Below are positions 1 to 5,945 of a stretch of DNA of 10,549 bases, in pieces. The position numbers and the translations under genes were made by a program. The stretch's first letter is position 1. Each line of letters opens with the position of its first letter. The stretch comes from Bacillota bacterium (lineage in GTDB: Bacteria; Bacillota; Clostridia; Peptostreptococcales; Anaerovoracaceae), in contig JAFWVZ010000187.1 in the NCBI GenBank assembly GCA_017523605.1, positions 1 through 10,549 on the forward strand. Reading direction: 5' to 3'. Below the pieces are notes generated by a model. The model saw only the letters and a list, made by a program, of their open reading frames with translations, was not told the origin of the DNA and made no database searches.

Positions 1-195
1 CAGAAGCTGAGCAGCTTCTTTAAGATCCGTAAGGAGGAAGGGGTCGTACGTTACCTTGGGGGCAGGCGACAGAAAGTCCTCCAGTTCGGACGCGGGGATG
101 CCGCGGTTAGTCAGTATATTGAGCACGGAAGCAGGGACTCCTAAAAGCCCCTGCTCCTGATCGTTGTTTTCCCGGGCGATGACCCATCTAGCCAT
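1..195 (-). CDS. recJ: RecJ single-stranded-DNA exonuclease, N-terminal fragment
   Basis: The first 65 codons of a gene that runs off the left edge. The product would be the 5'-3' single-strand DNA exonuclease of recombination and mismatch repair. The visible part has the usual RecJ N-terminal layout ahead of the DHH domain: a short start with Trp at residue 4, then ILTNRGI at about 27-33, a FLSP segment at 41-44 and DPFLLTDLKEAAQLL at 51-65. The catalytic DHH and DHHA1 domains lie outside the window, so activity cannot be judged. The ATG sits one base after the TGA of the M23 hydrolase gene. No clear ribosome site precedes it; the closest purine stretch is CCGGGT. Translation therefore probably depends on ribosomes finishing the upstream gene. 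Identification rests on recalled family motifs over a short fragment and is fairly strong. Confidence 0.85.
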   Translation of the reverse strand, partial: MARWVIARENNDQEQGLLGVPASVLNILTNRGIPASELEDFLSPAPKVTYDPFLLTDLKEAAQLL

Positions 196-196
196 A

Positions 197-1363
197 TCAG
201 AATTTACCCGGAGTCACCCAATTAAGAGGATCCTGGTATGCTCCGTTTTTCCTAACTTCGAAGTGAATGTGCGGGCCTGTGGACATTCCCGTGGAACCAA
301 CAAGAGCGAGCACATCGCCGCGCTTCACCTTGTCGCCCACCTTGCAGAGTATCTTACAGGAGTGAGCGTACAGAGTAACTATTCCTCCGCCGTGGTCCAC
401 CATTACGTAGTTTCCGTAGCCGTTGCTGGAAGCAGTCCTTATTACGGTCCCGTCCGCGGCACAGAGGATCTCCGTCTCTTTCCTTGCCCCGATGTCAATA
501 CCGGTGTGCATCTTCCAGTACCCAAGTATCGGGTGGAGCCTCATGCCGAACACATCCGTTATCCTGTTGCTGTTCCTGGACGGCCAGCCCATTACGCCTC
601 CGGTGTAATCCCCGCCGCTCTGCAGCTTCAGGATGTCCGCCTTAAGGGCGTCGGCCTCCGCGTTCATCGCGTCGATCTGGGCTTCCAGAGCGGCGTTGTT
701 CTTTTCTATCTTTTTCTTGAGAGACGCAACGGCAGCCAGATCGTTGTCCAGCGAGGACTTCTTTGCGTCCAGCTCCGCCTGCTTGGTCTCGAGCTCCGTC
801 TTAAGCGCTACCAGCTCGTCTTTCTTTTCCGTAACGGCGGCGTGCTGCTTTTCCAGAGACGCTATCAGATCGGAGTCGGACTCCGTGATGCGCTTCATCA
901 TCTCGACGTTGGTCAGAAGCTCCGTCATGCTGGCAGAACCAAGAAGGATGGAGATCATTCCCGCGTCGCCCTGCATGTACATTACCCTGAGTCTGCTCCA
1001 CAGAGCTTCGTTCTGCTCCGTGATCTTACCCTGGATCTCGTCCAGTTCGGCAAGGGTCTTTGTGACTCTCTCCTTGGTGGCGTTCAGATCCTCCGTAAGA
1101 CTGTTGATCTCTACCTGGGTATCGTAGATCTGAGTTTCGTAGTTCCTGATGTCCGCCTGAAGCTCTTTGGCCTGCTTCTGGCCTTCCGACAGCTCCCGCT
1201 CCGACTTGATGATGTTGGAACGCAGTTTGTCGTAGTCCTGCTGCTTGGTGAACACATCGCTTCCGAAGCCGAGCGGCGACAGAAGCGGCGCGCAGACACA
1301 GACGAGGGCCATCATCAGGATGACGACCTTAACGGCTGTTTTCGCTCTTCCTTTCCTTCTCAT
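197..1363 (-). CDS. Secreted M23 peptidoglycan endopeptidase with EnvC/PcsB-like coiled coil
   Basis: A 388-residue exported murein hydrolase, probably the effector of the FtsEX pair encoded just upstream. Residues 1-10 are basic and about 11-31 are hydrophobic, fitting a Sec signal peptide or anchor; no lipobox is seen. Residues about 40-120 and 164-250 are charged heptad-like coiled coils. They flank a less charged segment (121-163, with LWSRLRVMYMQG) like the middle of the CwlO/PcsB/EnvC class. Residues 257-388 are an M23 (LytM) domain with all expected zinc and catalytic positions: His286 and Asp290 in HTGID, His334 in YAH, and His365/His367 in GPHIHFEV. E. coli EnvC has a degenerate LytM domain, so this protein is probably an enzyme itself rather than only an activator. 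It starts with ATG behind AAGGGGG at a 5-base gap, 43 bases after ftsX. In the CwlO, PcsB and EnvC systems, FtsX contacts the coiled coil and FtsE ATP turnover releases autoinhibition; the same is inferred here. Confidence 0.9.
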   Translation of the reverse strand: MRRKGRAKTAVKVVILMMALVCVCAPLLSPLGFGSDVFTKQQDYDKLRSNIIKSERELSEGQKQAKELQADIRNYETQIYDTQVEINSLTEDLNATKERVTKTLAELDEIQGKITEQNEALWSRLRVMYMQGDAGMISILLGSASMTELLTNVEMMKRITESDSDLIASLEKQHAAVTEKKDELVALKTELETKQAELDAKKSSLDNDLAAVASLKKKIEKNNAALEAQIDAMNAEADALKADILKLQSGGDYTGGVMGWPSRNSNRITDVFGMRLHPILGYWKMHTGIDIGARKETEILCAADGTVIRTASSNGYGNYVMVDHGGGIVTLYAHSCKILCKVGDKVKRGDVLALVGSTGMSTGPHIHFEVRKNGAYQDPLNWVTPGKF

Positions 1364-1378
1364 TTTATCCCCCTTCTG

Positions 1379-1398
1379 ACTGCTTTCCCCAAAGCAGT
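1379..1398 (-). other. Perfect intergenic hairpin between ftsX and the M23 gene
   Basis: On the coding strand, ACTGCTTT and AAAGCAGT form a perfect 8-bp stem around a GGGG loop. It fills half of the 43-base gap between ftsX and the hydrolase gene. Its 3' foot lies about 4 bases before the hydrolase ribosome site. No U-run follows it on the coding strand, so it is not a standard intrinsic terminator. It could be an RNA processing or stability element, or could tune hydrolase translation relative to ftsEX. The structure is read directly; the role is inferred. Confidence 0.5.
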
Positions 1399-1406
1399 TT
1401 TCCCCT

Positions 1407-2300
1407 TTATGATTTAAGATAGCGTCTCATGGATATTATGCTTCCGAAGGCCCCTATGCCTATGCCCAGAGCAAAGAATATCCAGATGATGTTCTTGATA
1501 AGGAACTGCGGATCCACAAGACTGGCCGAGAACAGCTGGAATGCCTGCTCGCCCAGAGTGTCGCAGAGCCTTGTATATATAAGAGCCGAAAGTCCCACGG
1601 AGATGGCCGCGGAAATGCAGCCGATTATGATCCCCTCCAGGAACATGGGGCCTCTTATGAACCAGTTGGTAGCGCCCACGTAGCGCATGTTGCGTATCTC
1701 GTCCTGGCGCGCCATTACCGTAAGCTTTATGGTATTGGACACGACAACCAGGGAAACTATCACCAGGAAGATTATTACCACGAGCGCTCCGCGCTGTATG
1801 GTGTTGGATACTTTTATTACCTTCCCTACTTCTTCGCTGTAGAAGCGGACTACATCCACCCCGGGAAGCCCGGCGGCGGTAGTAGCTATGAATTCGCCGG
1901 TCTCCACCTCCGAAAGAGTTATCCTTATGGAGTTGGGCAGGCGGTTCTCGTCCAGTCCGTCCAGCAGGTAGGCGTTGCTGCCCCAGCGCGCCTTGAACTC
2001 TTCCATGCCCTGCTCTTTGGAAATGTATGTGGCGTCCTGAACACCCTGCATCCCCTTGATGCTGGTTATCATGTTGGCTGCCTGCTCCTGCGTGGTCTCG
2101 TCCTTAAGGAAGACCTCTATGGTGCCGAACTGATCCTTTACGTTTTCAGTGATGAAACTGACGTTTACCGTGAGGAAGAAGAAAAGCGCCAGGATAAGCA
2201 TCATTGCGGTAATTGCAAATATTGAAGCAAGAGTCATTCCCTTGTTCCGGAAACCGTGCCTGAACGCCTGCTTTAACGAATAAAGCGCACCCCTAATCAT
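1407..2300 (-). CDS. ftsX: Cell-division ABC transporter membrane subunit FtsX
   Basis: A 297-residue inner-membrane protein, normal length for FtsX. The topology matches the family: a basic cytoplasmic N-terminus, TM1 at about 23-48, a large outside domain at 49-168, TM2 at 171-190, TM3 at 220-242 and TM4 at 270-291. The cytoplasmic stretch ARQDEIRNMRYVGATNWFI (197-215) is the conserved FtsX segment that meets FtsE. FtsX does not clearly transport anything; it passes FtsE ATPase cycles to a peptidoglycan hydrolase outside, here very likely the adjacent M23 protein. Its ATG overlaps the end of ftsE by 8 bases, and a GGGGAGGAG ribosome site lies inside ftsE, about 12 bases before the ATG, implying translational coupling and balanced synthesis. 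Confidence 0.96.
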   Translation of the reverse strand: MIRGALYSLKQAFRHGFRNKGMTLASIFAITAMMLILALFFFLTVNVSFITENVKDQFGTIEVFLKDETTQEQAANMITSIKGMQGVQDATYISKEQGMEEFKARWGSNAYLLDGLDENRLPNSIRITLSEVETGEFIATTAAGLPGVDVVRFYSEEVGKVIKVSNTIQRGALVVIIFLVIVSLVVVSNTIKLTVMARQDEIRNMRYVGATNWFIRGPMFLEGIIIGCISAAISVGLSALIYTRLCDTLGEQAFQLFSASLVDPQFLIKNIIWIFFALGIGIGAFGSIISMRRYLKS

Positions 2301-2976
2301 CGAACCCGTAATCTCCTCCCCTGCTGTCGCGGATTATGGTACCCTGGTCTATAGCTATTACGCGCTTGTTCATGCGGTTAACTATGTCCCTGGCGTGCGT
2401 TACCATTACAACGGTGGTGCCGCGCTTGTTTACCAGCTCCAGCAGCTGCATTATCTCCCAGGCCGTCTCCGGGTCCAGATTGCCTGTAGGCTCGTCCGCG
2501 ATCAGTATGCGCGGGTTGTTTATTATTGCCCTGGCGATGGCGACCCTCTGCTGCTCTCCCGCGGAAAGCTCGCTCGGGAAGTTGTTCGCCTTATCCTCTA
2601 TTCCCATGACGGAGAGCATCTGGGGCACCTGCCTGTCTATGGTCTTCTTGCTGCAGCGCACCACTTCCATGGCAAACGACACGTTCTCGAAAACGGTCTT
2701 GTTCTCCAGAAGCTTAAAGTCCTGGAACACCATGCCTATGTCCCTTCTGAGGAACGCAACGTCGCGGTTGGACATTTTGCTGAGCGGCTTGCCTTCTACC
2801 GAGACTTCTCCTTCGTCCGGCTCTATCTCTTTTGTGATGAGCTTGATAAACGTGGATTTTCCGGATCCGGTGGGACCTACGACAAATACAAAATCGCCCT
2901 GATCTATATGGAGGGTCGCATTTTTAAGTGCCACAGTATCCGCGTAGACCTTGGTCACGTTCTTAAAATCGATCAA
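2293..2976 (-). CDS. ftsE: Cell-division ATP-binding protein FtsE
   Basis: A 227-residue ABC ATPase that drives FtsX. With the TTG start chosen here, residues are: Walker A GPTGSGKS 34-41, Q-loop Gln85 in FQDF, signature LSAGEQQ 137-143, Walker B RILIADE 156-162, D-loop NLDP 166-169 and H-loop His194. All catalytic positions are present. The reading frame stays open upstream to 3036, but that would add 20 residues that do not look like FtsE and would place the ribosome site AAAGGAG inside the gene. Starting at TTG 2976 gives an 8-base gap from GGAG and the usual N-terminus (L/M-I-D-F-K-N-V-T-K-V-Y). It is the first gene behind its own promoter and is followed by ftsX with an 8-base overlap. 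The C-terminus ends in Gly/Asp-rich residues (GGDYGFDD). Confidence 0.96.
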   Translation of the reverse strand: MIDFKNVTKVYADTVALKNATLHIDQGDFVFVVGPTGSGKSTFIKLITKEIEPDEGEVSVEGKPLSKMSNRDVAFLRRDIGMVFQDFKLLENKTVFENVSFAMEVVRCSKKTIDRQVPQMLSVMGIEDKANNFPSELSAGEQQRVAIARAIINNPRILIADEPTGNLDPETAWEIMQLLELVNKRGTTVVMVTHARDIVNRMNKRVIAIDQGTIIRDSRGGDYGFDD

Positions 2977-2984
2977 CAGGACAT

Positions 2985-2991
2985 CTCCTTT
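2985..2991 (-). promoter_or_regulatory. Ribosome binding site deciding the ftsE start
   Basis: AAAGGAG on the coding strand, 8 bases before TTG 2976. It supports the TTG start over the longer open frame beginning at 3036. The ATG embedded just after it (GGAG-ATG) is in another frame and quickly meets a stop. Confidence 0.75.
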
Positions 2992-3019
2992 ACCCCTAAG
3001 ATGCTTTAAATCACAGTAT

Positions 3020-3048
3020 AGTATACTACATAACACCGTAAATGTTAA
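3020..3048 (-). promoter_or_regulatory. Sigma-A-type promoter for the ftsEX-hydrolase-recJ block
   Basis: TTAACA (3048-3043) and TATACT (3025-3020) are separated by exactly 17 bases. Each matches the -35/-10 consensus at five of six positions. The spot is locally AT-rich, unlike the flanking genes. A second TATACT overlaps the first by one base (3020-3015), so the -10 is duplicated. The -10 also lies in a 10-base palindrome, TAGTATACTA (3028-3019). Transcription would start near 3013, leaving a leader of about 37 bases before ftsE. No terminator hairpin separates it from tagA, so readthrough from upstream could add to it. Confidence 0.72.
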
Positions 3049-3065
3049 GTCTTTACTATGGTTAG

Positions 3066-3797
3066 TTATGATTTTTTTGTGAATTTTACCAAAAACAGGT
3101 AAGCAGGGATCTTAACTATGCGCTTTATTCTGGAAGGCTGCTGAACAAGCCTGTATAACCATTCCAGCCCGGCGCGGGTAAACTTTTCCGGAGCTCTTTT
3201 TACTTCTCCGGCCCATACATCCAGGCTTCCGCCTACTCCCATGCATGCTTTTACGCCTAGATTCGCGGCGTTTTTATGCATGAAAAGTTCCTGCTTCGGG
3301 GACCCGAGGCCTACGACTGCGAAGCCTGCTCCGCTTTCGGCGATGCGGCGTACAAGCCGTTCTTCCTCCTCCGGGAGAAAGTATCCGTCCGCTGTGCCTG
3401 CGACCTTAAGACCGGGGATCTGCTGCTCCATGTTTTTTGCGGCGCGCTCCGCTGTCCCCGGCTTTCCGCCCAGGAAAAATACGGACATGCCTTTTTCCGC
3501 GCAGATCTTAAGAGTATCCGTGCAGACGTCTATTCCTGCCAGCCTTTCCTTAAGAGGCGTACCGGCCATGGACGCCGCCTTAACTACTCCTATGCCGTCC
3601 GGGACCGCCAGCTCCGCGCTTTGAAGCGCGATCCTAAGCTCCGCGTTCTTTTCCGCAGCGTAGAGGATCTCGCAGTTGGGCGTTACGACAACGCTGCAGC
3701 CGTCCGTTTCCAGCAGCTGCGCCATGCGTCTTCCGGTTTCTTCCCTTGTAAGGACGTCCAGCGGGACGCCCCTTAATTCTATCCTTCCGGCGCTCAT
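3066..3797 (-). CDS. tagA: WecG/TagA/CpsF-family (GT26) N-acetylmannosaminyl-type transferase
   Basis: A 243-residue enzyme of family GT26. Typical members move ManNAc (TagA) or ManNAcA (WecG) from UDP onto GlcNAc-diphospho-undecaprenol at the cytoplasmic membrane face, making the linkage disaccharide of wall teichoic acids or similar polymers. Visible family features are TPNCE at 39-43, VPDGIG at 66-71 (Asp67 matches the Asp proposed as catalytic base in TagA), GLGSPKQE at 163-170, GVGGSLDVWAGEVKRAP at 187-203, and the GLEWLYRLVQQPSR tail at 210-223 that attaches the family to the membrane. The ATG shares four bases (ATGA) with the stop of the ligase-like gene, and GGAGG lies 7 bases upstream, so the two are coupled. 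The exact sugar cannot be read from sequence, so the tagA symbol names the family rather than a proven teichoic acid role. It is the last gene of the polysaccharide block. Confidence 0.9.
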   Translation of the reverse strand: MSAGRIELRGVPLDVLTREETGRRMAQLLETDGCSVVVTPNCEILYAAEKNAELRIALQSAELAVPDGIGVVKAASMAGTPLKERLAGIDVCTDTLKICAEKGMSVFFLGGKPGTAERAAKNMEQQIPGLKVAGTADGYFLPEEEERLVRRIAESGAGFAVVGLGSPKQELFMHKNAANLGVKACMGVGGSLDVWAGEVKRAPEKFTRAGLEWLYRLVQQPSRIKRIVKIPAYLFLVKFTKKS

Positions 3798-5383
3798 TGC
3801 TGCGCCTCCGATACTAAAATTCCGCGCTTTAAGGTCTGCGGCCGGCAGTCCTCAGCGATCGATCCCGCCTGCGCACTGTTTGCATCTGCCTCCGCCATGC
3901 GCATTGCAGTCTTCATAATTCCCAGAAGCAGGAACGATCCGAACAGGATGCGCGGATAGAACCATGTATATTCGAACAGGCCGAACAGCGCCATTCCTGC
4001 CATGGAGGACACGCACGCGGCAAGCACACGAGCCGGAAGACTTGCAGCATCGCAGCGCTTCAGCACGAACGACGCCCTTACGGACGGGACCGCAAACGCA
4101 AGCAGCGCGCTAACTGCTCCCAGGAGCCCGAACTCCACTATAAGTTCCAGGTACAGCATCTGCGAATGCACTATGCCGGACAGTACGTATTCATCTGCGA
4201 AGTACTTTATCTGCGCGGCAAGCGTAGCCGGCCCCGGGCCGATGCCGGTAATGAACCTGCGCTGGTCCGCAAGCAGCCTTAACGTGGCCTCCCATATCCT
4301 TATCCTGTAATCCGCGCTCGTATCCGCCGGGTTGAACATGTTGGAGAGCCTAAGAAGCACTCCGGACGGAAGCAGCGGGACTGCAAGGATGGCAAGGACT
4401 ATGATAAGAGGCAGTATCCTGCGCCTGGTAAAGTACACGAAGATCAGCGCGGTAAGAGCCGCAGAGAGCCAGCCGGATCTGGAATATGTAAGAAGCAGCG
4501 CTGTCACGGGCAGCACAAGGCCTACGGCCAGGACGAGCCTTCGCATTGCCGTGCGCCCGGATGCCGCGAATACCGCGCAGAGCGGCGAGAACATTACCAG
4601 GAATTCCGCCAGGTTGTTGGGATTCTCCAGCGAGGAGTACACCCTTCCGATCCCCGGGTTGAGCGCCAGGTCCGTCTGCGAAGCGTTTACGGAAACGCCC
4701 GCGATCTTCTGAGCGATGCCGAGAAGCGAAACGATCATTACCGCCGCGTAGATCCAAGCCAGATACTCTTTAAGCGCCTTCCTGCCTTTTATGCCTGCAG
4801 ATGCGGACCACATGAACATGAAGGCGGAAGCGAAGAACGCCAGTACTCTTACACTGTCGTATACCGCTTCGGAACAAAGCAGCGATATGACGCAGCATAT
4901 CCCGAAGACAACAATGGGACGGCCCAGGTCCGCCGCGGTCAAGTGCGGTCTTTTACCTGCGGCAGACAGAGTGAGTACGGAAACAAAAAGCACCGCAGCC
5001 GCCGCAAGCGCATACCAGTTGCGCCATGCAGCGTGCGGAACGCAGAACATTACAAGAAAAACGATGCCGGATATCCTTCCCGGCCTGAATAGCGCGGAAC
5101 CGGATGCGATGCGCGCGAACGCGCTGCTGTCGTAAACGTTTACCGCGCCGGAAAAAGCATTCTTTGCCGCAGCAACAGATGCACCGGCGGCCCGCACGTA
5201 TGCGCCGCTTTTCCGCGCGCCGTTATCCGTTCGCCCAAGGCCGGCCAGTCTGTACAGCACTATCCTTAAAAAACTGCTGCTCCAGGCATTTGAAAAGAAC
5301 GATAAAACAGCAGAGCACAGCTTAAAGCATGCGCTCTGTCCCCATATCCTGTCTATCTTTCCAAGAATGCTGCCTGAAAGCAT
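3794..5383 (-). CDS. O-antigen ligase/polymerase-family (Wzy_C) membrane protein
   Basis: A 529-residue polytopic membrane protein of the Wzy/WaaL/TuaE superfamily, which polymerises lipid-linked repeat units or transfers finished chains to an acceptor outside the membrane. From about residue 105 there are roughly ten or more hydrophobic segments. Family signatures are NPNNLAEFL at 254-262, TYSRSGWLSA at 299-308, GIGPG at 380-384, and SGIVHSQMLYLELIVEFGLLG at about 402-422, whose His406 sits where the conserved ligase His of the long outside loop is expected. The first 100 residues are a Ser/Ala-rich, basic, non-typical extension with a repeated W/Y-x-x-S pattern. The start is ATG 5383 behind GAGGT at 7 bases; a TTG at 5416 would add 11 residues but has a poor ribosome site. 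Polymerase versus ligase cannot be decided from sequence. It overlaps tagA by four bases. Confidence 0.85.
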   Translation of the reverse strand: MLSGSILGKIDRIWGQSACFKLCSAVLSFFSNAWSSSFLRIVLYRLAGLGRTDNGARKSGAYVRAAGASVAAAKNAFSGAVNVYDSSAFARIASGSALFRPGRISGIVFLVMFCVPHAAWRNWYALAAAAVLFVSVLTLSAAGKRPHLTAADLGRPIVVFGICCVISLLCSEAVYDSVRVLAFFASAFMFMWSASAGIKGRKALKEYLAWIYAAVMIVSLLGIAQKIAGVSVNASQTDLALNPGIGRVYSSLENPNNLAEFLVMFSPLCAVFAASGRTAMRRLVLAVGLVLPVTALLLTYSRSGWLSAALTALIFVYFTRRRILPLIIVLAILAVPLLPSGVLLRLSNMFNPADTSADYRIRIWEATLRLLADQRRFITGIGPGPATLAAQIKYFADEYVLSGIVHSQMLYLELIVEFGLLGAVSALLAFAVPSVRASFVLKRCDAASLPARVLAACVSSMAGMALFGLFEYTWFYPRILFGSFLLLGIMKTAMRMAEADANSAQAGSIAEDCRPQTLKRGILVSEAQQ

Positions 5384-5390
5384 GGATCGG

Positions 5391-5395
5391 ACCTC
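5391..5395 (-). promoter_or_regulatory. Ribosome binding site for the ligase-like gene
   Basis: GAGGT on the coding strand, 7 bases before ATG 5383. This site is why the ATG is preferred over the upstream in-frame TTG at 5416. Confidence 0.55.
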
Positions 5396-5409
5396 GTAGG
5401 AGCTGCAGC

Positions 5410-5460
5410 CCGGCAAAGACCTGTAAGGAATGCTGCCGGATCTTGCGGACTCTGCCGCAA
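5410..5460 (-). other. Two inverted repeats in the leader before the ligase-like gene
   Basis: The 82-base gap between the DUF4330 gene and the ligase-like gene is the largest in the polysaccharide block. It contains TTGCGG/CCGCAA (5460-5455 with 5448-5443, 6-base loop), and then CCGGCA/TGCCGG (5439-5434 with 5415-5410, 18-base loop). The T-run lies before the first stem on the coding strand rather than after it, so neither is a normal terminator. No promoter-like pair was found. In GC-rich sequence such stems can arise by chance; a post-transcriptional role is only a possibility. Confidence 0.3.
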
Positions 5461-5465
5461 AAAAA

Positions 5466-5945
5466 CTAACGGATCTCGCGGACTTTTAGGTAGAGTTTGG
5501 CCTCGCCTGCGAACACGGTCATGGTATGGCCGGAGGCGTACAGCGACCCGTCTATGCGCAGCCCGTGTTCCTCCTTTACGCCCTTGGAATCCAGCACCAG
5601 GACCACGCTTACCAGCCAGTCGCTCTCGGTCGAAACGGTCCTGCCGTCCGGCCCGGTCTGAGTCTCCATGAGCGGAAGTATCTCGACGCTCTTTACCGTG
5701 CCCAGATCCACGTCGTAGCTCTGGTCCCAGACGGTGTCGCCCACCTTTACCTGCTCCGCCGTAAAGCGCGGCGCATCGTGGCAGAAGAGCACCATCTCGC
5801 AGGTCTGCTCCTCGCCCTTTTCGGCCTTAGGCAGAACGTAGCGGAACAGCGCAAAGCAGACCGCCGCCAGTATCACTATTATCACCAGCAGATCTATGAT
5901 GTTGATCTTTCCGAAGAGTCTTCCTTTTTCGTCAGCGATCTTCAT
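5466..5945 (-). CDS. DUF4330-family single-pass membrane protein
   Basis: A 159-residue protein of unknown function. Its first 22 residues, MKIADEKGRLFGKINIIDLLVI, match the hallmark start of DUF4330. One membrane segment spans about 16-36. The remaining 120 residues are predicted outside, with a mixed beta-like pattern (VKVGDTVWDQ, DLGTVKSVEILP, WLVSVVLVLDSKG) resembling small extracytoplasmic beta domains. The frame is open further upstream, but the ATG at 5945 has GGGAGGAC 5 bases before it and gives the family N-terminus. It overlaps the preceding glycosyltransferase gene by 14 bases, and its ribosome site is inside that gene, so synthesis is coupled to the polysaccharide enzymes. DUF4330 genes are, as I recall, found beside O-antigen-ligase-like and CsaB genes in Clostridia, which suggests a helper role in polymer export, polymerisation or attachment. 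This is inference; no enzyme motif is visible. Confidence 0.82.
   Translation of the reverse strand: MKIADEKGRLFGKINIIDLLVIIVILAAVCFALFRYVLPKAEKGEEQTCEMVLFCHDAPRFTAEQVKVGDTVWDQSYDVDLGTVKSVEILPLMETQTGPDGRTVSTESDWLVSVVLVLDSKGVKEEHGLRIDGSLYASGHTMTVFAGEAKLYLKVREIR

Noticed and set aside
1286..1309. A lipoprotein signal at the cysteines near residues 22-24 of the M23 protein
   Set aside because: The residues before each Cys (A-L-V and C-A/V-type positions) do not give the small residue expected at -1 in a lipobox. An ordinary signal peptide or anchor fits better.
1379..1398. The ftsX-hydrolase hairpin as an intrinsic terminator
   Set aside because: On the coding strand it is followed by CAGAAGGGGG, not by U residues. 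The T-rich side is on the opposite strand, where no gene is present.
164..1417. A 417-codon open frame on the plus strand opposite the M23 hydrolase gene
   Set aside because: It is a mirror of the GC-rich coiled-coil gene, lacks recognisable domains, and the minus-strand protein has clear catalytic motifs and a ribosome site.
2977..3036. A 20-residue N-terminal extension of FtsE from an upstream start at 3036
   Set aside because: It would overlap the promoter and ribosome site and adds residues not seen in FtsE. TTG 2976 fits the ribosome site and the family length.
3066..3080. A7 run at the end of tagA as a programmed frameshift site
   Set aside because: It lies two codons before the stop, has no downstream stimulator, and a shift would change only the last few residues.
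5443..5465. TTGCGG/CCGCAA stem with a neighbouring T-run as a terminator after the DUF4330 gene
   Set aside because: The T-run precedes the stem in the direction of transcription, which is the wrong order for intrinsic termination.
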